Positions 36,701 through 48,700 of a stretch of DNA of 64,000 bases are shown piece by piece. Source of the DNA: Nereocystis luetkeana (lineage: Eukaryota; Sar; Phaeophyceae; Laminariales; Laminariaceae); NCBI GenBank assembly GCA_031213475.1, contig JARUPZ010000007.1, positions 4,025,586 to 4,089,585 of the forward strand. Reading direction: 5' to 3'. A program made the position numbers and the translations under genes. The notes beneath the pieces are model-generated. The model was not told where the DNA came from. It ran no database searches and worked only from the letters and a program-made list of their open reading frames with translations. How positions within the stretch are numbered: the first letter of the stretch is position 1; each line of letters starts with the position of its first letter.

Positions 36701-39700
36701 CTCCCGCTTCCAGACCGCCTCCTTTCATTACTTGCCGGACCTTTCCAGCAGTTCTTTGTTTTCTCCATTTCTCTTGGCACTCTCGGTCCTTTACTTCCTT
36801 TTTTCTTCTTTCGTTTCGTGTGCGTGCGTGTACTCCGAGTACGCCACCGCGGGAAAGCCCGGCACCGTCGCGGGTGTCAGCGGGTGCTGGCGGGTAGAGG
36901 GAGGGTTGCCAGGAGCGCGGTCGCCGCTTTCGTGCCTAGGCGTAGCGTGTGCCTCGAGACGCGAGAGATGCATGAACGGGCTTTGTCTGGCTTCCGTTTA
37001 TGATTTTTGATAAGAGTATGTACGAGTTATAAAGGTCGTCTGGGATGGCAAGATATTGTTCAAGCGGTGCTTATTTTTGCGATCACGCTGAAGTTGAAAG
37101 AGGGAGGTGTGCAGTTTGAACACCAACGTTGTCGAGCTGGCGAACGGAGGCCACGGTGAGCACCGGACTTCACGCGAGGCGGGCGAGGGGGCTGGCTGTG
37201 GCAGAGAGTGATAAAAGCTTTACCCGGACCGAATCGGTGGCGAGGTGGTCGCGAGAGGGGCGGGCGGCGTACGAGGCTGCGAGACAAGCTCTTCTGTTCG
37301 ATTTTTTTTTCTTTTTCTTTTCAACCGGGTGTAAGGTGTTCCAATCAGGCAGAAAAGTATAACACGAGAGGGGATGGGGATGTTTTTTGTTTCCGAATTT
37401 TCGGTTTCATTTTCATTGTTTTTGCTCGCTTTCTTCGTACATACAGTACAGACATGAAGCATATATATTTTTTTTGAAAATAAGTACAGCAGTAGTACCC
37501 TACCTGGGGTATGTACGTACGTACGACATCCGCGACGCGAAGCGTGTATGTGGCATCCGAGCTGACGTCGGAGCTGTTTTTTCCTGAAGCATGGCGGCGG
37601 GACTCTTGGCATTATCAAGTCGCCGGTTTGCAATTACGATCCTTAAAAAAACTAAATTCAATCGTGGACCTCTGTTCGCTTCGCATAATTTGATGTACTT
37701 TTTTCCTTCCTGAGCGAGCGTAGCTGGCGGCGTAGGCCGCCCGCGGAGCGAAGCGCCTTGTATATATATATTATTATAACCAGGTCTATAATAGAGACGA
37801 GGGGGATATGGGGGGGGGGGGTATTATATCCCAGGTACCCACTGTTAAGTATGTTGTCCGGAAGTTTGAGGACCCTTTACCTACCAAGGTTAACATCAAA
37901 ATGGCACGCTGGCTTTTCTGGACGAGAGTGGCCCTTGTTTTCACCTCTTGGAGCAAAAATCTCCCCAGACATATCGCATTTACTCATTGTTTTATTAATT
38001 TGTGTGTGTGTCTACAGGGGCCCGAAGCCGAAGCGTGACCGCGAGACGGAGGAGGCCACGGGAGGAGCAGGGCAGCGCGGGATGGCGGCCGGCTCTGGCT
38101 CCGGGTTCCGTGACGGGGAGGGAGGGGGGGAAGGGGTTGGAGTCATGGGGGAGGGGGGCGTCCCGATTCCGAGCATGCTGGACTGGGTGGGAGGCGAGGA
38201 GGTAAGGGACGAGGCTACAGCGTTAGCGTTTGGCGTTGGGTCGCCGTTGTTGGTACGTAGTGGACGGGGTGGGTAGATATGTGGGCGGGCGGGCGGGCGG
38301 GCAGACAGGTGATGGAAGATGGGGAGGTTTTGTCGTCGCGTGCTCTTGACTTTTTTGCTTGTGCTGATTAGTGGGGGGGGGGGGGGGTAGCATTAGGGGT
38401 CGGGGTGGGGGTGGTGGTGGATGGTGCTGGTTGTGTGGGTGACTGTTGGTTGTTGGTTGTTGGGGTCGACGTTTTGCTATCGTCGTTCGTGTTCGGGTCG
38501 GCTGTCGGCGTTGCGGTTACGTTAGCGTGTTGCGGGTGCCGCCGCCCGCTCCTTACGCTCACGCCTTGAACACCCACACATACAAGCACATGCACATACA
38601 CATGCGCATACAACACGACACATGTAACACATGCGCATGCACATGCATGCACATACAACACATACACATGCAACATGCGCATTCACCAACAACCGCACAC
38701 AACACCAACCACTACACGCACGCGCGCTGGATTTTGTTTTTTTCCTCGTGCCTGACGCCACTGATGCCTGCGCATGCAGGGAGGAGCGCGGCCCCGACCC
38801 AAGGCCCCGAGAATCTCTGACGTTGTGAGACTCACCCCCTCCATCGCCACGGGGATGCTCGGGATGGCGGAGAACCGCCACCTCAACTCCTTTTTCACCG
38901 GCTTCGGGTCCTGTACTCAGATCGTTCACGAGGTGCGTCGACCCTTTTTAGTACCGCACTACACGTGCACCTACATCTGACTCTAATTCCAAGTAATACT
39001 TCTCCGCAACGAGAGTCCAGTCCTTGAATGGGGGGGTTAAGTAACTGTTTTGCCCCCCCCCCCCCCCCCCCCTACTGCTAAAATTACCCCCTCACTAATT
39101 CCGAGTTAGTTCGACCCCAGAAACGTTGGCGCAGTTTCTGGAGGGGTTGTTCGTTCGTCCGCACGTGGGGTAGATAGATGACGAGCTATCTATCTGCAGA
39201 TCTATGACGATCTATTCTTCTGCAGATGGGTGGCGATCTATCTGTAGATCATCATCTAGATCCCGACCGGCCGTTCTGAGATGTGCAGGATTTGTAGACA
39301 GCAGCAGTGCAGGTCCAACGCAGGAAATGTGTGCCGAATGATGATGCAGACTATGCGGCTCCCACGCGGCAACATGAGCTAGATCATACAGCTCATATCA
39401 TCTGCCCTGAAGGATTCATAGATGATGAGGCGGGAAAACGACGACCTGTCTCTACCCTTTTTAGCACCGCAGCCCCTTATGGGGAAAAAAGTACGTAGAA
39501 CTCGAGTGGTTTGTCCCCAAAACGAGACCGCAGTCCTAAAAAGGCTTTTAAGCTATAAACCCTTGCGCTTCGATTTTTCCGCGCGGCAGTCTGTGCGTTT
39601 TGGTTTCGCTTCTGTATGGGGACGGGGGCTTGTCTTGCTTGAATCCCCCCCCCCCCTCCGCGTACACGGAACGGTGCTCCGTCTCGAAAGGGATGCGTGG

Positions 39701-42700
39701 TCAATGGTCAAATGACTAAGGCAAGCAACAAATAAGTACGCCCTCCCCCCCCCCCCCCCCCCCCCCGCGCCGTTTTCGAGAAAGAGGGCCCTCACCACGA
39801 ACCACGAACCACGACCCATGAGACCACTATCGTGACCCGCAACACGTGACCATGGCCCGCCACGACCCAATTTCCCCCCACCCATGACCAGAATGAGATT
39901 CGAGGAGCGATGATCTACGTGTTGAGTGACGGGCAGTTCGGCATGCCCGACGACGACGACAAACCGTTTTTCTCGTCTTCCTCTTGCTCGCCCGACGGTA
40001 CCTCCAACGGTGCCGGCGGGAAAGGGTTTTCCACTGGCTTTGACGCGGGGGGCGGGGGCGGGGGTCGGGGCGGGGGGATCCCCCTCGTCCGGCTGGAAGG
40101 GGGAGGCTTGGGCATCGCGAGGGACGTTACGATGGGCGAGGCGGGAAGCGATAGGGATGCGAAGCGGAGGGCACAGCGGGCGAGGCTTTCCGCGGGGGTG
40201 GCGTGTTTGTGGGCGGGGATAGGGGTTGGAGCGATGTTGTGTGGGCAGACGGCGGAGGATACTATGCGCTACGCGGAGAATGCGCGCGAGGCGATCAAGG
40301 GGTGTTACGACGTCGTGTCGGAGGAGGTGGGTGATGTTGTTTGTTGGGGGGTGTCGGTGTTTATTGTTGCTGTTGTTACAGTTATTGTTTGCTCACGTTA
40401 GCTCACCTGGCCGTGACCAAGACCATGCTGTTCGCAAGACAAGCTCAAACGTTGTCGTGAAGGAAAACTACTGTAGCAAACAATGTGCATGTTGGACTGT
40501 TTTGATTGTCCCGTGCTGATGCATGATGAAATTTTTGCGCATGGTGTAATTAGTATCCCCCTCCCCTCTCCTCCTCCCCCCCCCCCCCCTCCTCCTCCTC
40601 TCTCCCTTCGCCTCGCACACCCCCTTCCCCCCGCGCATGGTGGCTCGCTTTGTGGGTGGCCGTACACACCGTAGGTCCTTAGAGCGTTCCTGTGCCTGGC
40701 GCACATGCATTCCTTCCGCGAAGACTTCCCGAAATTCTTCCGCTACACGGCCATGGCTAATGACGTTGCAGCTTCCTTGGATCGGCAGGTGGGTGCCTGC
40801 GGTGTGGTCGGGTGGGATGGGGCGGGGTGGGGTGAGGTGAGGCAGGACGAGGGCAACTCGTTTTTTTGGACCCACGTTTTTTTTTTCTGTCCGCCTGCGT
40901 GGTGCCGGATGATCCGGTACTATCTCCACACTTGCCGTCTCTCTCTTGCTTCGTGCTTCGATTTTTGGTGTTCTCTGATGAGAGAGAAGTCTCTTGAGTT
41001 CCTAGCGGGAGTTTTTTTTTTTTCTTTTCTCGTGTTCGTCGTTGCTCGGAGAAATGCGCGAGACCCCCCCCCCCCTGCCCATGCCACATCCATGCCCCCG
41101 CCGACTTTTCTCTTGGTGGCATAGTATCATACGGAGTACTTAGTACTGTAGTTTTTTTTTTTTTGGTTCTCGTGCTGTGTTCTTGTGGCTCACGAGTGTT
41201 TGGGTATTTTGTTTGTCCGTTGTTTTTTATTTTTGTTCCTCGGGTTGATTTTTTTTTTTTTTTTTTTTTCCCGTATTTTTTGTTCCGTTTTTCTGCACTT
41301 TTCAGTTTGTTTGTTTTTTCCCGCAACCATATTTTTCGATTTATTCTTTGTTCTGGCGGCGTTTTTCTCTCAATTGTCAAATGTTTTTCTTGTTTGATGA
41401 ACGGTTACGAGTAGTAACATTGTTTTTTTTCCCCCTGTTTTTTTTCTTCTGTCTTGTGCAGGGAGGTGATAACGCCCTCGGTGGCGGGCAGATTCGACGA
41501 GCTGGGTGCCGTGGTGGTGCCCTCAGTAAGGCCAAGGTGACTCTTTTGAGGCGACGCCTCTTTTCTTTTTTTGTTCGGTCACCTCTCTCCCTGCTGCTGT
41601 TTGTGTTGCTTCGCGTGCTCGGTGACTTGTTGCCCCCCCCCCCCCCCCCCCCCCCCTGGTCATACGACTACGGCCATGCATGAGATCGAGTACATCTCTC
41701 CTATCGAGTACACCCCCCCCCCCCCCCGGCGGCCTAATTTGCAGTCGTATTCACCCGCACTCCCTAAGATGATTGTTGGAGGGGTGCACGACGCTTGCCG
41801 TACGGTTGTATCTCCTGCGCGAGTAGACTGTTTATCCCCCCCCCCGCCCTTTCCCAAGCTCCGTCTCGAAAGGGATGCGTGGTCGATGGTCAAATGACTC
41901 AGGCAGGCAACAAATGAGTACGCCCCCCCCCCCCCCCAACCCCCCGCCAACAAGTGGTTTCTTCGTAGGATGCAGCTCACTCACCCTTGATGCGACTCGT
42001 CGAACACCTCAGGGCGCTTCGCGCTTGGTGAAAGCAATGCCTGTCTGGTCGGTGAAAAAAAACGACGTGCCCCGTCCCCGGCATTGTGGGGATGCGAGGG
42101 TGGATGGTCATACGACGACGGCCGTGCATGACATGGAGTACACCCCCGCCCCCCTCTGCCCATCCCCACCCCTGCCTACCCCCCGCCCTCACCTCCGCCG
42201 CTTACGCCGCTGCCGCCGTTGCCCGCCGCTGGTCCGCGTACCAGGGGTGCTCCGAGCCGGCGAAGTTCCTGTTGAGGTGTTTCGATGCCATAGGCCACTT
42301 CTTGGAGTTGGAGGGGGAGGAGGCGAACTCGCCGATCGAGGTATGGTAATCGAAAAAAAAAAACAGCGGCATTGGCAAGTTTTTTTTGTCTTGTTTTTTT
42401 TCCCCGCGTGTCCGCATGTTCATAGCGCTGTTGGATCAGTGGGGTGGATACCTTTTCCCAGCTTCAAAATTCTTGGACTTTGAAAACGCTGACGCCTACC
42501 CCATAACCCCCGACCCCCCTGGGAAAAATGGTTGGAACGTTCTTGGATTTAAAACCTTGTATATGCCGCCACGGCCTCTGGGAAATTTCTTGGAATGAAG
42601 AGGGTGCTGAGGAGCTTACAGTGGCATGGGTTGTCAAACCAACATCTTCTCCGAGCTGGACTAAGTTGTCAAATTACCACTGCCGTGTGTCCGGGGGATA

Positions 42701-45700
42701 CATGGTTCGTGTTGCGATCGTTGTAGCCCTCTCGTCTCCGCGGGTCAAGCGAGGGCCGTCTTTGGGCTGTGAGCACTTGTGGGTGAAGGAGAGGGGTGTA
42801 TATGCTCTCGTTTACCATGTTTTTGAGGCGTGTATAGAAGCAAAAAAAAATCGGAGAGCTTTTCATACATATCCTGCTTGCATGCTGTAACGTCTCGAAA
42901 GGGATGCGCGCGGTCGAGGGATGCGTGGTCAATGGTCGCCATGACTAAAACAAGCAACCAATGAGTACCCCCCGCCCCCAACTCATTGAAGCTGTCGTCC
43001 ATATGCAAGTCCGCCTCAATAAGCGGTTCTTAGTAGGATGCAGCTCGCCTTTCATGCGACTCGCCAGACACCTCACGGCGCTTTGCGCTTGGTCCAAGCA
43101 ATGTCTGCCTGGTCGGTGAACACCCGACGTGCTCCGTCCCGGCATTGTAGGGATGCGAGGGTCTATGGTCATACGACTACGGGCCATGCATGAGATCGAG
43201 TACATCTCTCCCATCGAGTACACCCCCCCCCTCCCCCCCCCCCCCCCCCCCCTGCCTCTACCTATGGTCCGTATTACTGCAGGCCCCGTGCATTGACATG
43301 AGTACACCCCCCTCCCCCTTCTCCCACCCCTCTTGTGTCCCCGTTTCCCCGCCCCCCCGCTTTCACGCTTTTTTTGTGATTGTGCAAACCCGTACTTGCG
43401 CCACCTCTATTTTGCGCTCGAAAATGTGGAAAAAGGGAGTACGCGCTCCACCGTTCATGCACAAGCTCGGCGAGAGCTCGAGCGAGTACCAGCGCCTTCT
43501 CCGATGAAATCGTGAGGGCGGCAGCAACAGCAGACGCCGCAGCGTGCGCCTTCCAGGCGGAAGGAGCGGGAGCGAGGAGGAAGGGGAATGCTTGCCCTCG
43601 GGACATCGGCAGCAGCAGCCAGCCGCAGCAACAGCATCCGCAGCAGCGGCAGCAGCAGCAGCAGCAGCAACGACGTCAGCAGCAGCGACAACAGCAGCAG
43701 CAGCAGCAGCAGCGGCGGCGACTTGATTAACAATAATAGTCACGCTACGGCATGGAAATCGGCGAGACAGGCGGCTGTCGCGATGGCTATCGATGACGCC
43801 GAGGAAGAACGGGGGAAGGGCTTGGGGAGGGGGCTCGGGGGGTGGGCGCCGGGGAGGGGTCGGATGTCTCAGGATGTTGCGGAGAAGTCGTCGGCGAGGG
43901 GCGTGTTCGGGACGGAGGCGGAGGAAAAGTCGATGCTGGAGAAGGAGAACGACCCCCGCTTCTCGCGCGCGGCCCCGCACGAGCTGTCGACGCTGGCGGT
44001 GAACGCGATGGTGGTCGGGCCGCCCTCGGCGAAAGGTGCGACAACGCTTTTCTTTCAAGTCGTGGTGCCGGGTTTTGTTGTTGTTGCTTTTTGCGGGGGC
44101 GCCGTATTAAATAGGGACCTACGGTACAATTTTCTTTTTTTTACTGACAATATTTGGTCCTCTTTACTACTGTATGGTCCCCCGCAGTAGAGGTTTGTGA
44201 TGAATGGTATACGAATACATACCCCCCCGGTTGTAGAGGTGAGCCATGTTTTTTTTGTTTTTTTTTTAGGTTCCTAGGCTCCATGTATATACTCCACCTC
44301 ATCAGCAATGGTGGATGAAAATAATGAAAATTGCGCTATGGTTGGTGAAATGTCCTATGTTCTCGTAGGCGTAAAAAAAATCGTACAGCGAGAAACAAAA
44401 AAGAGTAGCGTTCCGACGATTTTGGACTAAAAGGAGCCCCGTCACTCCGTTTTTTTTTCTGCCGAAAAGCGCTATACCCCCATGGGAGTGAGGCCGGTGG
44501 TGGTAGTGGTGGGCGGGGGTTGGAGGTTTGGGTAGGGTGGAGTGTTGGCAGCGGTAAGGTTGGGGGGGCGGCGGGGGGGCGCGGGGGGGCGCGGGGGGGT
44601 GGGGTTGGGGGAGGGGGGGTGGTCGGGGGGGGGGGGTGGGGGTGAGGTACGGGGGGGGTGGGTGGGGGGTGGGGGGTGGGGTTGGGACGGGGGTGTAGTG
44701 CAGGCATGCAGTCACGGAGGTTTTTGTGTGTTTTGTGCTCCTTCGGACGAGGAAAACGACGTTGCCGTCCTGTAGTGTTGGGTCGTGTGTAGGTTTTCAT
44801 GGTGACATGCTGGCGGGTACGCTGTATGTTTTAGTTTTTAGTTTTTATTTTGGCGTACTCCCTTGCGTTGAATTGAGTCGGGCGCCGGCCAGGACACTAG
44901 CGCTTTTCGTACCTTCGTCGGAAAGGAGACAACCCGCATTCGTAAGTGACCCAAGGGAAAGAGGGGCCCTCGCTCATTCATCCCGGGCGCATACATACAA
45001 AAACGTTTTCGCAGTGAAACCCCGAGAGTTTGTGCAACCCAATTTACACCAACCTCTTCCTTTAACCCCCCCTCCCCCCTTCCCCTCTCCCCCTCCCTTT
45101 CCTTCTTCTTGAACTCCCTCCCACCCCCATCAGTGAAAGAGAGATTCCCCGGCCTGGCTAGCGCCGTGCGCATACAGCAGTGCCTGAGCGTGCTCGGTGA
45201 TAACCCCGTCACCCAGCATCTGCAGAGCTTTGCCTTCTCCTCCTCCTCTTCTTCGTCCCCCTCCGGCGGAGGCGTTTCGAGCGAACGGGTTGGGGGGGGC
45301 AGGGGGAGACCAAGAGCCAGCGACCGTCCGGGTCGAACGGCGACTCGGAGAGGCCTTGGGGTGGGAGTGGAAGTGGAGGTTTCCCTTCGGAGGAGAAGAA
45401 GGTAGGAAGCGGCGGGGGAAGGGGGATGGGGGGGAGGGGAAGGGGTGTACTCGATATCATGCATGGCCGTAGTCGTATGACCATTGACCCTCGCATCCCT
45501 ACAATGCCGAGACGGAGCACGTCGGCATTTCACCGGCCAGGCAGGCATTGCTTGGTGAGGGGGGGGGGGGCACGCAGAGGGGGTGGCAGGGGGGTGGGTT
45601 GGGGGGGGAGGGGGGGGGGAGGGGGTACTCATTTGTTGCTTGCCTTGGTCGTTTGACCATCCGCGACGCATCCCTTTCGAGACGGAGCACCGTTTTGAGA

Positions 45701-48700
45701 CGGAGTGCCGGGTGGGGGGGCGGCGGGGAGAGGTAATATTGCTGTACATTCTTGTCATTGGAAAGGGGGGAGGGGGGGGGCTTGGGGGGGGGGGGGTGAG
45801 AGAGGTGATTTTTCTGTACATACGTCATACGCGGTCGGGAGGGGGGTGGGCGGGGAGGGGGGGAGGGGAAGGGGAGCTGGGGGAAGTAATATTGCTGTAC
45901 ATGCGTGCGATGGCTGCATTTTTTTTTTAATACTGCTGTACACGGGTATGTCAATTGATGTCGTTGTTGTTGTTGTTGTTGTTGTTGTTGTTAACAGCGT
46001 CGAGATCGGTTTCGTCTGTTTTGTGCCCACCTTTCTTCGTGTCTCGCCTTCCTCGGTGATCCTCCTTTGTCGTCTACCCTATATATACGTGTACATACAC
46101 GGCGTGGCAGGAGAACGGCTGCACGGGACACGACACCAGCAACAGCACCAGCAGCGTACGAGTTCCCTCTCAAAAGGCAAGTGCGCACGTTGCCAAAGGA
46201 GGCTGTACGGCACGAGCCCCCACTGCCTGGGACGCGGTGGTTGGGCGCCCGACTTGAGAGCTGGGTTTCCTTGACAGAAGGCGCTGTTTTGTGGTGTGGT
46301 TGCCAATGGTTGCCGAGCTGCGACCCCTTCCGGACCGCCCCCCTCATTGCGGGCGGCATTTCTATAACGACTCTGTTTAGACACTGTAATTATGAAGATT
46401 AGCCACCATTGTATTTACGTCCCGAGTGGTGCTTGGGGAATTTCGGGCGTGTGGGGCAATTTTGTTTGCGGTGGGTGTTGTTGAAGGGTTACCCTATCCG
46501 GCGTTGGACGTAGCCCCTCCCCCCCCCCCCCCCCCCCGCCCCCGTCTGCGCTCTGATATGAGCATCAAAGGTACCTTATATACCCGTACAAGAACGGTGT
46601 GTATTACCTGGTACCTGGTGTATACTGTAATATGTGGTTTTTGTTTTGTTGGTGCTGCTTTTGTGCGTGCGTACGTGCGCGCGAGTATGCGGGCATGCAA
46701 GCATGCATGCACGCATCTATCTTGGTTGTGCGATTGCCGCCGCTCCTGGGACTGGTTCCGTTGTTACTGGAGTTATGTATCACGAGCGGCGGAGTGCGTG
46801 CAGCATGTGTTTGGTGCGAGAGGAGGGCGCGGATGCTCCAGATCTCGCCCCCCCCCCCCCCCCCCCCCCCCCCCCGGCGGAAGTGGCGGCGGGTGCAAAG
46901 AAGAGTCGGTGGTGTGCATGCGCACATGCCGAACGAACGAACAGCCCCTTAACTGCTACGTACGTACGAGTACGTGTCTGTTTTGTTGGGAGGGGGGGGG
47001 GGGGGGGGGGGGTCCGCTTTTTTTTTTTTCTTCATTGAGCGAGTTCCTTTCTTGCTATGATCATACCTGTATATCGAAAGGGGGTGCCGATAGGTCCCTT
47101 CGGTTAGACGGTTATCAACGACGTCACCGGGTTAAAAAAAGGCACGCCTCCTCCTGATCGCTCCGAACACGCAGGAAAGTCGAGGTCACAGGGAGGCAGC
47201 TACGTAACAGCGCCAACCCCGCTCGCAGACCCCCTCCCCCCTCCTCCCCTCCCCTACCTCCCCCCCGCCCTCCACACTCCCACGCCCCGCGCACCCCTCG
47301 CCCTGATTCGACTTGAAATGCGCCGTTTTGTTCCGTGTTGTTCGTTCTGTGTTTCTCCAGTTGAACCAGGTGTTGTTCGTGGGTGACACACGCATCCTGG
47401 AGGTGTCGATGGGCGTGGACTGCTCGTGCATCAAGGTCATGTGCAAGGCCGTGGCGGGTGTGCCGTGGGGGGAAGTGCAGGCCGACGCCCGGGTCGTCGC
47501 GAATACGGCCGACGCCATCTTGATCCCGGTGCTAGGTGAGGCAGAGAGAGAGAGAGAGAGAGAGAGAAATACAGAGAGAGGGCAGATGAAGAGAGAGAGG
47601 GGTAGATGGAGAGAGAGAAAGAGAGATAGAGAGAGAGCGCGCTTGACTGCACATCTCAGACAGAGCATGATCTATCTGTCGACAGATAGATCATCTAGTT
47701 CCTCACCCGCCGCTGTGAGAGGTACTGATAGTGCAGGATCTGTTGAGTTTCAGATCCAACCTGTACAGGAAGCCATGTTCTTTTTTATTAATACATGATG
47801 CAGATTATCCGGTTCCCACCGGGCAACCTGAGCTACCGCAGATCATGCAATAACGAGTACAGATCTGCCTTGAGCTGTCTAGATAGATCATGATCTGCGG
47901 GCATGATCTGTAGATGATCTATTCGAGGTGTGGATTACTTGACTGGGGCTCGTCCGGACGGTGACGGAGGGAGGGGGGGGGGGAGGGGATGGAGAGGGAA
48001 GGGGGTTGGGGGGAAAGGGGGAGGGGCGAAATGCTTTGACGCGGACTTGTCGATGTTGGACCGCGGATTGGGCGGGAGAGAGGTGAGGGTCTTACCTGCT
48101 GGGATCGGGTCGGGACGAGGTTTGGCAAGTTTTAGGCTTCTGTCGTTGGAGACAGAAGACATTCCTCTCAAATGACCAAAACAGAAAAAAACAAAACAAA
48201 ACAAAACTCTGGATGAAAGTTTTCGTCCAAAACCGCTCTGTTTTTTTTTTTTTTTTGCAGCCAAGGGCGCTGCACCCCCCCCTCCTCATCCCCGTACGTA
48301 GCTCGCCAAATAAGCTGCTCTATATCTCTATATGCTGTTGTTCCCTGCGTGACGTGACCAATACCCACAACGCACCCTTTTCATTCCCCCCCCTACACCC
48401 TTCCACCCACCTCTCCCGCACCGTGTTCCCTCCCCGTCACGCTCGCCCCACCTCCCCCTTCTCCCGCACGTTCTTCCCCGGCCCCATGCTCCCCCCCCCC
48501 CCCCTCCCGCCTCCCCCGGTTGTGAACACCCCCAGCCTCTCCGAGTCTGTCGCGCTCCTTCTGCGCGGTGAAGCTGTTGACGGACGCGGCTTTCGCGCAT
48601 CTCTGCCTGGGAAACGCGGAGGACGCTCTCAGGGCCGTGCGGCGGTTCTCTGCCATCCTCAAGGATTTCCCAGGCATAATGAGGCGAGTGTTTTTTTTTT

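Noticed and set aside
36670-37010. Extra exon in intron 2
   Set aside because: Exons 2 and 3 match in phase directly, and the frame is Ser/Phe/Leu-rich without a domain.
44838-45821. Minus-strand open frame of 327 codons
   Set aside because: It runs antisense across exon 10 and through PC1/PC2 and G tracts, giving Pro-rich low-complexity sequence. The plus-strand exon fits splice sites and phase.
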